The notes under the pieces were generated by a model. It was given only the letters and a program-made list of their open reading frames with translations. It had not been told where the DNA came from and did no database searches. Shown here one piece after another: positions 1-8,775 of a DNA stretch of 64,000 nucleotides. Position 1 is the first letter of the stretch. Each line of letters begins with the position of its first letter. The stretch is from a virus. A program made the translations under genes and the position numbers. The stretch is taken from positions 163,353-227,352 of the IMG/VR virus record IMGVR_UViG_3300027770_000027; one strand, given 5' to 3'.

Positions 1-29
1 ACTAGTAAACGGTAAACGTTGTCGCTCAT
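1..29 (-). CDS. Partial leftward CDS, 5' end only
   Basis: Only the first nine codons are inside the window (ATG at 29, reading MSDNVYRLL), so no function can be given. The call rests on position: a perfect T4-type late promoter on the same strand lies 16 nt upstream, and the next minus-strand gene (gp4) is further upstream in the same direction. The frame stays open to the window edge. It may be a virion gene, judging only from its promoter and neighbours. Confidence 0.35.
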
Positions 30-45
30 ATTTGATATTGTTAAA

Positions 46-53
46 TATTTATA
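46..53 (-). promoter_or_regulatory. T4-type late promoter, perfect TATAAATA
   Basis: The plus strand reads TATTTATA, giving TATAAATA on the minus strand, the consensus recognised by T4 gp55. The leftward ATG follows after 16 nt. The core TAAATATTTA is palindromic, so a rightward variant (GTTAAATA, 40-47) exists as well and could serve the plus-strand gene at 118. Confidence 0.55.
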
Positions 54-117
54 CTTAAAGGGTGTCCTATCAACAATTTGCTTGCGCGTCCCTGAAAATA
101 CATCTATAATTATTTTG

Positions 118-345
118 ATGACAAGTCCAATAAATTCAACAGTTGCTAGTTACCTTTCAATTAAACCAGTTATGCAAAGTATGAAAACTTTGAATGACCA
201 ACTTCCAAAAAATTCACTTCCAGTAGACTCTATGGGCACTATTCAAAGCAGAGCAGAACAAATTGCTCATCCACAACTTTCAATTTATAATGCTCATGGT
301 ATTGTAACTCCAAACTCTCCAAATACTTTGTTGGTTCATGCTTAG
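118..345 (+). CDS. Hypothetical small protein, 75 aa
   Basis: Unrecognised. The reading frame extends upstream to 19, but the upstream residues look like random AT-rich translation, so ATG 118 is preferred. The product is polar, Ser/Thr/Asn/Pro-rich and has no membrane segment, signal or cysteine. It is one of few plus-strand genes among minus-strand virion genes and its stop overlaps the tail of the gp4 gene by 4 nt. No minus-strand frame competes for this interval, which supports it. There is no clear ribosome-binding site. Confidence 0.4.
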   Translation: MTSPINSTVASYLSIKPVMQSMKTLNDQLPKNSLPVDSMGTIQSRAEQIAHPQLSIYNAHGIVTPNSPNTLLVHA

Positions 346-809
346 AGTTTTTTATTAATATCTTTTTCAGTCATTACAAAAAATAAATAACCGTTCTTTT
401 CACTCCACTTTCTAGCAGCCTCCCATTTGGCGTTGTTGACTATGTATTGTGTTTGTTCGAAAAGAACGGTTTTTTTACTTTTACGAGGAGTTATTTTGGG
501 AGTTTGTAAGAATTTTTCTGGTTTAATTTCAATTAAAAGTTTTTTTAAAGATCCGTCTGCTTCTTTGAGACAAACTACTAGATCTACAAAATAACGATGC
601 ATTTTATTATCTAGTGGTGAAATGTAGGGAATGATTACAGACTCAGATCCCCAAGTTACTACTTTATCATTAGAATCCATCCATCGATATGCTTTTAATT
701 CTAAGCTAGATCTAAAAAATATAGGTACAGATCCTTTATACTTTTGTGGATTTTGAGGAGAGAATATGCCTTGGTTATATTCTTTGTTTTTATTGAGGTG
801 TTTTCTCAT
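342..809 (-). CDS. 4: Head completion protein, T4 gp4-like
   Basis: 155 aa, close to T4 gp4 (head completion, tail joining). The N-terminal half carries the family pattern: FFRSSLELKAYRWMD, then WGSE, then IPYISPLDNKMHRYFVDL, followed by an LIEIKPEK strand. This layout (E, D, ExK) resembles a restriction-endonuclease-like fold, and in the family the protein is thought to process DNA ends or seal the filled head. It is the last gene of the minus-strand series gp15, fibre, gp20, gp13-like, gp4, three nt after the previous stop. A lysine-rich C-terminus could bind DNA. Confidence 0.8.
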   Translation of the reverse strand: MRKHLNKNKEYNQGIFSPQNPQKYKGSVPIFFRSSLELKAYRWMDSNDKVVTWGSESVIIPYISPLDNKMHRYFVDLVVCLKEADGSLKKLLIEIKPEKFLQTPKITPRKSKKTVLFEQTQYIVNNAKWEAARKWSEKNGYLFFVMTEKDINKKL

Positions 810-812
810 TTA

Positions 813-2012
813 TTAACCAATAAGAAATGGTATCGGGTCTCTGTCGATTAGATCAGAAGTGATTTCTGCTTCTAACTTATCTCTTTCAGATAATCCCTGA
901 CTCATTAAATCTGTATAATTGACAGACTGACCTCCAAAAAGAATAGAACCAGAAAATTTACCTCTGGTGTGGGCTACTGTGAGTTTGGTTAAAGCTAATG
1001 TATACCTATAAACCCATAACTGACTCACAATATCTTTGATGGGTTTCTGGACAATACATTTGACTAGGCCAAAATACACAGAATTTTGTGTAGGTTCTGG
1101 AATAATTTTAAGCATTTGAGTTTCAGGATAAAACCGAAGATATGGTGTAAGTGCTAATGTTTTTTCTCTGGTTTCTATCCATCCTTTCAAAGCTTGCCAA
1201 GTAACTAAATCATAACCCACATTACCCAGCAAATGACCGAAGTATGCTTGCTGTGCTATCGCGTGTTCTATAGTGAACAAAGTGTTGATTCCCGTGTTAC
1301 TTCCTTCTTGGAAGGAAGAAACGTCAACAACGCGGCGGTAGTTGTTCATATCAAAGTCCCACCCAGTATATCCAAGGCGCATTTCATTGGGAACATTTGC
1401 TCCAGAAAGTGTTTGAGTTTGACCGGAGCCATTGACTATTACCACCTTATAAGCTCCTGGTGCTGGCGGCAGAGCAAATGTAATTCTTACAGTGTTTGCA
1501 TCTGGGGTACTAACACTGGGATATACTAAACTATTGGTAGTAGTATCATATACATTTACAACGACCGTGGAGTCGTTCATATTATGAACAACATCAAAAG
1601 TGCTACGAGATCCGTCACCTATGACCTCATCATGTTCTGATAAGGATACAGTAAACATAGGGGGTCCATTATAATCACCAGTTGTAGTATTAGGATCTAC
1701 TGCAAATAAATCTGGACTTATGTTTAACAATTTACCTATAGCAAGTCCCTGTTTTGGAGTATATAGATCAGATCTAAAAATTAAAAATTCTTCTGTATTG
1801 CCGGCAAATTTGGTAAAATATTCACAAGCAGTGTCTATTATGGTATAAAGCTGTTCGTCAGAAATTTCTATTTGAACCAACGGATATCCCAACATGCGCT
1901 TTACTCTTTCACCAAGTAATTCATAACTGGTTATCCTATTAGTAAAGGTGGTACTTCCGAATATACCACTTAAAGCTCTGCCGGAAGTTGCAAATGTTGG
2001 GATTACTGCCAT
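813..2012 (-). CDS. 13: Neck protein, T4 gp13-like, with an inserted domain
   Basis: 399 aa against about 309 for T4 gp13. The N-terminus fits the gp13 pattern (GERVKRMLGYPLVQIEISDEQL, then a Tyr/Phe helix near EYFTKF). The C-terminus also fits: LTKLTVAHTRGKFSG, a GGQSVNY turn, then DKLEAEI, ending in PFLIG. Between residues about 115 and 215 lies extra sequence with alternating Val/Thr strands (VVVNVYD, NTVRITFALPPAPGAYKVVIV), like Ig-type decoration domains of phage virion proteins. gp13 with gp14 closes the filled head. The gene starts 10 nt after the portal stop. The assignment comes from pattern memory and needs a profile search. Confidence 0.55.
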   Translation of the reverse strand: MAVIPTFATSGRALSGIFGSTTFTNRITSYELLGERVKRMLGYPLVQIEISDEQLYTIIDTACEYFTKFAGNTEEFLIFRSDLYTPKQGLAIGKLLNISPDLFAVDPNTTTGDYNGPPMFTVSLSEHDEVIGDGSRSTFDVVHNMNDSTVVVNVYDTTTNSLVYPSVSTPDANTVRITFALPPAPGAYKVVIVNGSGQTQTLSGANVPNEMRLGYTGWDFDMNNYRRVVDVSSFQEGSNTGINTLFTIEHAIAQQAYFGHLLGNVGYDLVTWQALKGWIETREKTLALTPYLRFYPETQMLKIIPEPTQNSVYFGLVKCIVQKPIKDIVSQLWVYRYTLALTKLTVAHTRGKFSGSILFGGQSVNYTDLMSQGLSERDKLEAEITSDLIDRDPIPFLIG

Positions 2013-2022
2013 AATGTACTAC

Positions 2023-3897
2023 TTATCCAGTAGGAGCGGCTTCTGGGGCTGGTGGCGGGGCTTCTCCGCCTTCTGGAGCAACGGCGCCGCCTTCTGGAGC
2101 AACGGCGCCGCCTTCTGGAGATACTTCTGCTCCACCTCCACCAAATTCTGGTATAGCACTACCTCCACCCCCACCCCCACCTTCAGCACCGGCACCACCT
2201 TCAGCTCCACCAGCTGCAGATGCTGCTGCTTGAGCTGCTTCAATTTGTTCTCTCCAGTTAGGACCTGCGTTGGTAATTTGCTGCAATTCCCATTTAAATG
2301 CAGCTTCCTTACGTTGCCATTCCATGTTTTCACTAATTTTAGTATCACTAAATCCTAGATAGTGTCGTTGAGCAAATATATTAGATATTCCTTCATTTTG
2401 AGACATATCTGCAAAATTCTTTTGTTTTAATTCTTGCATCTGTTGTTGACGAATCGCAAAGTAATTTGATGGTGGATTAAATGAAAGGTTTATAAATGAC
2501 TCGTGAAGTTTGTATTCATTCCACCAGCCCTTAATTTTTAAATGGGTTATAAAGGCAGCTTTAAGACCAAATGCAAATTGATTTTGCAAACGCATTATAA
2601 ATTTAGCAAATCTTAATTCTTCTCGAAGAATTTCTGAACCGTCTTTAAATGCTTCATTGGGGTTGAGTCTAGTTAGAGGCACTTTCAAGCTCTTGTAAAG
2701 TTTGTTTACAAAATACATCAAATCATCTAACTTTCCTAGGTTGTCGCCTCCTTGGAGCACAGACACATCTGATCCAGTCTCACCGGTACGTTTTGCAAAC
2801 CAATAACTATCTAACATTGATTGTGGGTTATAAGAATTTACAACAGATCCACCGTTATTTGACCCATCATATACCTGTTTAGACCAATATTGCTGCTTCA
2901 ATTGCTGCATATATGCTTGGGCCTTAGCGGGAGGCATATTACCCACGTCAATTACAAATTTTAAACGTTCTGGTGCTCTAACTAAACGATAAATGATGAT
3001 TGCATCCTCTAGTAAAGATAAAAGTTTATAAGCACGACGACAATTTTCAATAAAAGGAATTCTAACAGTTAAATCCTCATTCCAGAGACCAGAATTTATA
3101 TAGGTAATTTGATTACCCTGCAAAGTCATTAATTGTTGCTGAAGATTGTTTCCGGGACTAACATTGTTAGTTTGTTGAGATAATGGTCCAGATGGATTAT
3201 TGTTTAAATTAATAGGTTTAGAAAAAACAAAATTTTCTATAACATTATTTTGTATATTATCATATACAGGACTTATAGTCTCTGCTGGTATGTTAAGACA
3301 TCCAATAATTCCATAATCGGTTTTGTCTTTATAAGTGATATTTTCGAAGAAAACCTCACCTTCTACCAATAAATGTCTGCAATATCCCCATCCTTTGTGT
3401 TCTAAATCATAGATATTAATGAACTTTTCAAATTCTTTCTGCAATTCTGCCTTGGCTTCAGATTCTATGTCACAAAATGCAGAAAATGCTAAATGAATAA
3501 TTTTACCATTTTCATCTTTAACAATAAATTCATCACAAATTTCATCCAAACAATCTGATACTTCAGAAAAAGCGGCCATTCTGCGATATTCTGCTAATCT
3601 TCTGATCTTATCTGTATCTACTTGTGCATAGATATAATTGTGATAAGGGCTGTGTGATCCAAAAGCAGCACTGCCTGTGGGTCCATACTCCATACCCATA
3701 GCGGGTCCGGTGATTACCGACTGCTTTAATAAGCGAAAATCTGTGCGTTTGGCTAACCTATCAAAAAGTTCATACTTGGGGTTGCCCGCAGAAACATCTA
3801 ATCCAGCGGCTACATACGGCAAACGTTGTAAAACACTTGAAATAAAATTGCGTCCTACATTTTGTCCGCGGCTTGAAGTTGGTAAAAGATCTGCCAT
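2023..3897 (-). CDS. 20: Portal vertex protein gp20
   Basis: 624 aa; T4 gp20 is 524. The family signature is clear in the middle: GSDVSVLQGGDNLGKLDDL, MYFVNKLYKSLKVPLTRLNPNE and EILREELRFAKFIMRLQNQF. N-terminal EYRRMAAFSEVSDCLDEICDE is also typical. The protein forms the dodecameric ring through which DNA enters and leaves the head. Past residue about 555 comes a low-complexity tail of Gly, Ala, Pro and Glu, absent from T4 gp20 and encoded in part by a 21-bp tandem repeat. The start is preceded by TATAAT five nt upstream. The next virion genes follow directly. Confidence 0.92.
   Translation of the reverse strand: MADLLPTSSRGQNVGRNFISSVLQRLPYVAAGLDVSAGNPKYELFDRLAKRTDFRLLKQSVITGPAMGMEYGPTGSAAFGSHSPYHNYIYAQVDTDKIRRLAEYRRMAAFSEVSDCLDEICDEFIVKDENGKIIHLAFSAFCDIESEAKAELQKEFEKFINIYDLEHKGWGYCRHLLVEGEVFFENITYKDKTDYGIIGCLNIPAETISPVYDNIQNNVIENFVFSKPINLNNNPSGPLSQQTNNVSPGNNLQQQLMTLQGNQITYINSGLWNEDLTVRIPFIENCRRAYKLLSLLEDAIIIYRLVRAPERLKFVIDVGNMPPAKAQAYMQQLKQQYWSKQVYDGSNNGGSVVNSYNPQSMLDSYWFAKRTGETGSDVSVLQGGDNLGKLDDLMYFVNKLYKSLKVPLTRLNPNEAFKDGSEILREELRFAKFIMRLQNQFAFGLKAAFITHLKIKGWWNEYKLHESFINLSFNPPSNYFAIRQQQMQELKQKNFADMSQNEGISNIFAQRHYLGFSDTKISENMEWQRKEAAFKWELQQITNAGPNWREQIEAAQAAASAAGGAEGGAGAEGGGGGGGSAIPEFGGGGAEVSPEGGAVAPEGGAVAPEGGEAPPPAPEAAPTG
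2069..2120. repeat. 21-bp tandem repeat in the portal gene 3' end
   Basis: Two exact adjacent copies of a 21-nt unit (2069-2089 and 2090-2110) and a 10-nt partial third copy. They encode the repeated peptide EGGAVAP in the portal C-terminal tail. The unit length is a multiple of three, so copy changes keep the frame. The region is much richer in G and C than the rest of the gene. Confidence 0.85.
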
Positions 3898-3953
3898 ATA
3901 TTATATAATTACTATAAATTGTAACTTAACACCATATTATCCTATTATTGAAC

Positions 3954-5246
3954 TTAATCAAAATAACTATGTGGCAAATTCCAGTGCCCATCTGTGAATA
4001 TTAGAGTAACAACCATTGGATGCTGGGGTGTTGTTGCACCTCTGAATGGCAACCACCAGTCTTTGTCTGCAGTTTCTTCAATATTAGTACCAGACGAATA
4101 CCTTGCGTGTGCAAATTTTACAGTGGTGTACTCATCCTCGTTTGTATACTTTCCACTTGGCACCAAATACATTATTTGTCCCTCTATTCCATCTGCTAGG
4201 GTATACATATCACTACTAGGAGTAGTACCATTGCCGTAAGGAACTAGTTTATTGATTTGTTTGGTTAAATCTATCGCAATACTGCCAGCATTGGAGCCTG
4301 CATCGACGGTAGATGTGGAAGCAACAAAAGAACCTGGAAACGTAGCAACACCAGCTGGGCTGAAATACCAGCTTTTAGATACTAGATTATCAGGATCTGC
4401 GTTATCAATAGCCTCTATACTAACACCTTCTCCACTTGCAATATGAAATCCCATACCAACTCTAATAGAAGTGTTGTTTCTATCAAAAACTATACCCCCG
4501 TTTTGAGCCAATAACAGATCTCCTTGTTTAGTAAACGCCCAGCGATTAACATTATCATTTAAATTTGTTTCTATGTTGAAGGCTCCGGATAATTCTGTAG
4601 TAGGGGAAAAACTATTGTCAACAACTCCCACCCAAACATCCTTATCATATGATGTCAAAGAGGCCCATGCTCCGGGAGTCCCTACTAAATCTACTCCCCC
4701 ACCATTCCACGCATCACCTAACATACCCCCTTTAGCCAAATATAAATTGCCGTCTGAACTTAAAGTTGTAGTATATAAATTACTTGATAAAATATTGGTA
4801 ATAGTGGAAGTTGCACTTCCCCAATGACTGGATAAACTGCTTGTAGTAGCGTAAACAGAATTCCAATTTACTGAAGATGCTGTCAAATTATATACAGTTG
4901 AAGACAAGTCTGTCGGTCTACTGTTCCATTGACTGGATAAACTGCTTGTGATGGCGTAGACTGAATTCCATTTTAAAGACTCCGCAGTTAAATTTGATAT
5001 ATCAGTTCTAAAAACAATATCTGAAGATAATAAATTGTTAATAGACCTCAAATCTAAAGCACTTAAATCTAAGAGGGCAGCACTAAGAGAGTTTAAAGAT
5101 ACTAAAACTGGATTATTAGCATTTGCAAAAGAAACAACACTGAATAGTGTAGTATTAAGTGTGCGTCCATTATGATACACTAGAAGCAGATCTGCACTTG
5201 TGAGATCAGATATTGTTGTAAAATCTTTTATAGTCTTTTGTTGCAT
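3954..5246 (-). CDS. Putative tail fibre or whisker protein, 430 aa
   Basis: The N-terminal 60 residues (TIKDFTTISDLTSADLLLVY) look like a short attachment domain. Residues about 60-160 are built of degenerate repeats around LKWNSVYAITSSLSSQWNS and VNWNSVYATTSSLSSHWGS, with heavy Ser/Thr/Leu content typical of trimeric coiled fibre shafts. The C-terminal part is Gly/Asn-rich beta sequence, ending in WNLPHSYFD. It lies between gp15 and gp20 and has its own late promoter ending 9 nt before ATG. No enzymatic motif was seen. It could equally be a neck whisker or a capsid decoration fibre. Confidence 0.6.
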   Translation of the reverse strand: MQQKTIKDFTTISDLTSADLLLVYHNGRTLNTTLFSVVSFANANNPVLVSLNSLSAALLDLSALDLRSINNLLSSDIVFRTDISNLTAESLKWNSVYAITSSLSSQWNSRPTDLSSTVYNLTASSVNWNSVYATTSSLSSHWGSATSTITNILSSNLYTTTLSSDGNLYLAKGGMLGDAWNGGGVDLVGTPGAWASLTSYDKDVWVGVVDNSFSPTTELSGAFNIETNLNDNVNRWAFTKQGDLLLAQNGGIVFDRNNTSIRVGMGFHIASGEGVSIEAIDNADPDNLVSKSWYFSPAGVATFPGSFVASTSTVDAGSNAGSIAIDLTKQINKLVPYGNGTTPSSDMYTLADGIEGQIMYLVPSGKYTNEDEYTTVKFAHARYSSGTNIEETADKDWWLPFRGATTPQHPMVVTLIFTDGHWNLPHSYFD

Positions 5247-5255
5247 ACTCTAGAA

Positions 5256-5262
5256 TATTTAG
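5256..5262 (-). promoter_or_regulatory. Late promoter CTAAATA overlapping the gp15 stop
   Basis: Minus-strand CTAAATA, 9 nt before the fibre ATG. The TAA stop of the gp15 gene (5261-5259) lies inside the motif. One mismatch from the T4 late consensus. Confidence 0.6.
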
Positions 5263-6506
5263 TTCCAAACTAGAGTATTTCCGAATTCATCGACTATGTT
5301 TGCGTTGTCTTCTGTTAAAATAGATATTCCCAAATAATTTATAGGAATCCCATTTACCACCGGAGAGGGTTCATATACCCAACCACTCCAAGAACTAATA
5401 GCGGGTCTCAGGCTACAAGTAGATAATTTGCCGTATCCGGCTTCATTTTCAACAATAATATCTATATATCCAAAATTAAGTGGTATTTGAGGTAGACTAA
5501 ACTGTAGATGTTCATCCGTAATGGGGTTAAAACTAGAAAGCCTAACTGCATTAAATGGAGGATTGAATGAAGAAAGCTTGGGATATGCTGAAAATAAATC
5601 CCATGTCTGAATATTATCAAACATGGATGGATCACTTGCACTTAAATATACATTACGTGGCTGAAATAAATATTTTCCATAAACGTCTAAGAAAACAGCA
5701 GACACTGGAAGAGTTGGAATAAGTGCATCATTATAATAAAGACAAGATGGATATACAACTTTTGGATGAGGAATTGCTGATATAGATCGGGTATCAGTTT
5801 CTAAGGTTTTTAATAAACGGTCTCCTTCTCTGATATCCCCCAAAGCGGTAAAATCTGTGTTTATATAGTAGATTTTTTTATAAGGTTCATCAAATTTCTT
5901 AAAAATCCATCCCTTTATAGTAAAAGAGGTGTCTGCAGACAATTTAAAAGGAGCTCCAGCTGCTAATTCTTGTGGGTATGTGGGTGTTATGGTGCCGGAC
6001 CAAGTAACTTCTGAGCGAATTTCAAACGGAGTGTCAGATTCTTTAAGACCTGGAAATTTCCAAGAAATTACTACATATGGATCATTATATGGAATGATGT
6101 TAGATATAATCTGGTCCATATCTTCCTGATATTTTGCTATAATAGTCATATTAACAGCAATGTTAACTGGAAGAGGTTGTGGTATTTTCTTTAAAAATAT
6201 TTCCGGCACTTCTGGAGTGTTGAAAGGTATCATAAACCCTTCATTTTTATTAAAAACCCTAGATTTGTCCCTAGTGATACTAGCAATGGATACAGCAATT
6301 GCTGGAACAGTGGGAGCACCTGGTCCTGGGGTGTTTAAAGTTTCAAACACACGCTGTTTAGGAGCATATACAAATGAAACTTTGGTGTCTGATGAAAGAA
6401 TTTCATTATGATCTTTATCATACCTCTTGATAACAATGTCATTAAAAGCAGCTATGAACTGCTCTAGCATGGTCATTACTTCAAAATTGTATGTATAGTT
6501 CCTCAT
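5259..6506 (-). CDS. 15: Tail terminator / sheath stabiliser gp15 with Ig-like extension
   Basis: 415 aa; T4 gp15 is 272. The first 240 residues match the T4 gp15 layout: YTYNFEVMTMLEQFIAAFNDI, IKRYDKD, VSFVYAPKQRV, then MTIIAKYQEDMDQIISNIIPY and a later SFTIKGWIFK strand. gp15 caps the tail tube and sheath and joins the tail to the neck. The remaining 170 residues are unlike T4 gp15; they are Pro/Ser-rich with strands ending IDIIVENEAGYG, suggestive of an IPT/Ig-like surface domain. It is the first gene of the minus-strand virion series, with a CATAAATA promoter 8 nt before ATG. Confidence 0.72.
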   Translation of the reverse strand: MRNYTYNFEVMTMLEQFIAAFNDIVIKRYDKDHNEILSSDTKVSFVYAPKQRVFETLNTPGPGAPTVPAIAVSIASITRDKSRVFNKNEGFMIPFNTPEVPEIFLKKIPQPLPVNIAVNMTIIAKYQEDMDQIISNIIPYNDPYVVISWKFPGLKESDTPFEIRSEVTWSGTITPTYPQELAAGAPFKLSADTSFTIKGWIFKKFDEPYKKIYYINTDFTALGDIREGDRLLKTLETDTRSISAIPHPKVVYPSCLYYNDALIPTLPVSAVFLDVYGKYLFQPRNVYLSASDPSMFDNIQTWDLFSAYPKLSSFNPPFNAVRLSSFNPITDEHLQFSLPQIPLNFGYIDIIVENEAGYGKLSTCSLRPAISSWSGWVYEPSPVVNGIPINYLGISILTEDNANIVDEFGNTLVWN

Positions 6507-6514
6507 CAGACAAG

Positions 6515-6522
6515 TATTTATG
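6515..6522 (-). promoter_or_regulatory. Late promoter CATAAATA for the gp15 series
   Basis: Minus-strand CATAAATA, one mismatch from TATAAATA, 8 nt before the gp15 ATG. It lies in the short gap after the helicase gene, whose own stop sits in a second TAAATA copy just upstream (about 6524-6529). Confidence 0.65.
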
Positions 6523-6526
6523 GTAT

Positions 6527-8197
6527 TTACATAAATCGTTCTAGAAAATACTTAGGAAGATATTTTTTATTAGTAGTTATCGCTTTTACAGCAGCTCCAT
6601 CTAAAATATAAGTCACTGCATGATCTTCTTTTGATCGAGTACACCTTCCACTCATTTGAATAAGACTGTCTAACATCTTCATACCATAATAATGAGGATT
6701 TTTGTCAAATTGTTTTTTAATTCTTTTAGAACCTAGCGGTAGATAAGGAGCTTTGATAATAATTTGAAACCTTCCCAAGTCATCATCTAAACTAACTCCA
6801 GTGTCTAACGAAGGGCTTACCAGAATAGTATCTTCTTCTATTCTTTTTTTATGAATTGCAATAATATCTTCATTACTTGAACCCACTTCTCTAAATAAAA
6901 ATCTTAAATTTTGTCTCGTCTTTTGTTTTAACTTTTCTGTGATACTGTTGGTATGGGTATGAATTAGTCCCTTTTCTCCTTTATGCATTTCACATATCTT
7001 CAAAGCCATGTCAATTACCTTAGGAAGAGTTGATTCTATGGTTTTAAATGACAGACTATACTTGCTTGAAACGTATATAGGAGACTTAGAAGAAGGAAAG
7101 GTTGAATCTATATCTATAAATGAATATTCATTATTTGAGATACCCAAACTCTTTGCATATTCTTCTACATTACTAATAGTAGCCGACATCATGAGAATAT
7201 GGTTAGCATTTCCGAAAATAGTCTGTGCTAATGGTTTAATGTCGTAAGGCACAAAAGTTACTTCTTTGTTATCCTTATACTCCACAAGATATTGACACTC
7301 TTGCCAGTTTAGAACGGCGTCCATGATTGAATTATACAAACTAGTGAGTTTACCCAAGCGCTGTTGCTGTTTAAAAAGTAAACTGTCAAACCCACTTCCT
7401 TTGTTTGATATCAAAGTTAACTTGTGTCTCAATTCTTGCATCTGTTCTTTGACTTGCAGAAATATATCTTGCAACCACATTCCGGCTTCCTCCGCATCGT
7501 CTGAAATAATTTTCTTGAATACAATTTCTTCTGCTGTTAATTGAGCATAGTTTAATGTAATTGAATACTGCCCTACAATTTCACTTTCAATCTTGTCTGC
7601 TTCATCAAAGATTAAATATTGGCGTTTCATCAAAAATGTCGGCATATTAAAATACGCTCGATAATTTAAGACTGGATCTGAAGACATCAATGCATTTTTG
7701 CGGATCTTATAATAAGGACATCTATCTTCTGCAAAACATTCTTGTTTTAATTTAGGACTAAACAAACAAGGAGCAAAATCAACAGTAACGTTAGGATCCA
7801 CTGCACAAGTGTAATTATTTTTACCCTTGGGTGCAATTTGATCTGTAAACAATTCTGTATACTGATTTTGTAATGATTTTGTGACTGTTAAAATTGCGGA
7901 CCCGTATGATGATTCTGATAGGAAAGTTTCTTTGTGTAAGTAATTTCCTTGATTATCTTTTTTAAAAGCTTCATACGATTCTAACAATCGCTGTCTATTA
8001 GAATCAATACCTCTTGATGATCTTGCCAATGTAGTTGCTATGTGTGATTTGCCAGATCCTGTAGGAAGTCTGGCTATTACATATTTTTTACCGCTTTGAA
8101 ACTCTTTTTGAATAAATTTAAGAGCTTCTATTTGTTGTGGTCGTGGACTATCTTGTCCAGGGAAATAATCAATTACGTTTTGTGTATTTGTCTTCAA
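6527..8197 (-). CDS. DinG/XPD-type superfamily 2 DNA helicase
   Basis: 556 aa. Walker A is ARLPTGSGKSH near residue 48; motif II is the DEAD box in LIFDEADKIE near residue 200; motif III-like MMSATIS follows; the C-terminus has QMSGRCTRSKEDH, the arginine-finger motif VI. Between motifs I and II four cysteines (YTCAVD, APCLF, QECFA, DRCPYY) are spaced like the 4Fe-4S cluster of DinG/XPD, so it probably unwinds DNA 5' to 3'. The first codon is TTG at 8197, and no ATG lies between it and the Walker A. It overlaps the preceding small gene by 29 nt. Confidence 0.85.
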   Translation of the reverse strand: MKTNTQNVIDYFPGQDSPRPQQIEALKFIQKEFQSGKKYVIARLPTGSGKSHIATTLARSSRGIDSNRQRLLESYEAFKKDNQGNYLHKETFLSESSYGSAILTVTKSLQNQYTELFTDQIAPKGKNNYTCAVDPNVTVDFAPCLFSPKLKQECFAEDRCPYYKIRKNALMSSDPVLNYRAYFNMPTFLMKRQYLIFDEADKIESEIVGQYSITLNYAQLTAEEIVFKKIISDDAEEAGMWLQDIFLQVKEQMQELRHKLTLISNKGSGFDSLLFKQQQRLGKLTSLYNSIMDAVLNWQECQYLVEYKDNKEVTFVPYDIKPLAQTIFGNANHILMMSATISNVEEYAKSLGISNNEYSFIDIDSTFPSSKSPIYVSSKYSLSFKTIESTLPKVIDMALKICEMHKGEKGLIHTHTNSITEKLKQKTRQNLRFLFREVGSSNEDIIAIHKKRIEEDTILVSPSLDTGVSLDDDLGRFQIIIKAPYLPLGSKRIKKQFDKNPHYYGMKMLDSLIQMSGRCTRSKEDHAVTYILDGAAVKAITTNKKYLPKYFLERFM

Positions 8198-8426
8198 GCT
8201 TCTTTAGTATATCGAAATTTAAAACTTTTTGCACGCAGGAACATGGGATGTGTGTAAAATTTTGATGATCCCTGCCAACAAATTTACGACCGTAACATTT
8301 ATTACAGCTATTCTTTGGAAGTTTGGTGACCGGTAGATATCCAGGACCGAGAATAAATAAATCCGCAATTAAAACTTGCTGGATAGTTCCCGCAAAAACA
8401 TTAAAAACATTGGTGGTTTCATTCAT
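8169..8426 (-). CDS. Small putative zinc-ribbon protein, 85 aa
   Basis: Residues 41-65 hold CNKCYGRKF followed by IPCSC, a CxxC-x~14-CxC arrangement like a zinc ribbon. The N-terminus is hydrophobic beta sequence (VLIADLFILGPGYL). The function is unknown. It starts 8 nt inside the end of the upstream gene and its own tail overlaps the helicase start, so translation is probably coupled across the three genes. It may bind nucleic acid or the helicase, but nothing in the sequence decides this. Confidence 0.6.
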   Translation of the reverse strand: MNETTNVFNVFAGTIQQVLIADLFILGPGYLPVTKLPKNSCNKCYGRKFVGRDHQNFTHIPCSCVQKVLNFDILKKLEDKYTKRN

Positions 8427-8775
8427 GGGTATTAATAGTTAAAATGGTGTCCCAATATTTATTTTTGACTCCAATTACTGGGTATACTTTTAGGTAATTT
8501 TCTATTTCTGGCGCTAATTTTGCGAGTGTCTTAATCCTGTAGTCAAAATATACTAGATTGTCTTCATTATGAGACTCTGTAGCATATGGAATGGGTATTT
8601 CTACCTTGTCTCCTTCTTTCTTAAGAGTGTTTAAAATGAAAGTAAGATAAAAATTCTTTTGATAAAAAAGAATGAGTTTACCTTGCTTAAAAATTTTATT
8701 ATTAATCTCTAAGGAAATGGTTTTTTGCAAAAGATATTTACATATTTCTTCTAAATTTGAGCCGTTAATGTTCAT
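8419..8775 (-). CDS. Hypothetical protein, 118 aa
   Basis: Unrecognised. Mixed alpha/beta composition with basic stretches (KIFKQGKLILFYQKNFYL), no cysteine cluster and no membrane segment. It starts in a TAATG stop-start overlap with the SH3-like gene upstream and overlaps the zinc-ribbon gene downstream, which places it in a tightly coupled series from the co-chaperonin-like gene to the helicase. Confidence 0.55.
   Translation of the reverse strand: MNINGSNLEEICKYLLQKTISLEINNKIFKQGKLILFYQKNFYLTFILNTLKKEGDKVEIPIPYATESHNEDNLVYFDYRIKTLAKLAPEIENYLKVYPVIGVKNKYWDTILTINTHE

Noticed and set aside
1948-2358. A plus-strand ORF of 136 codons rich in Trp, Ser and Cys
   Set aside because: It is the antisense of the portal gene's low-complexity repeat tail; the composition is that of a shadow frame.
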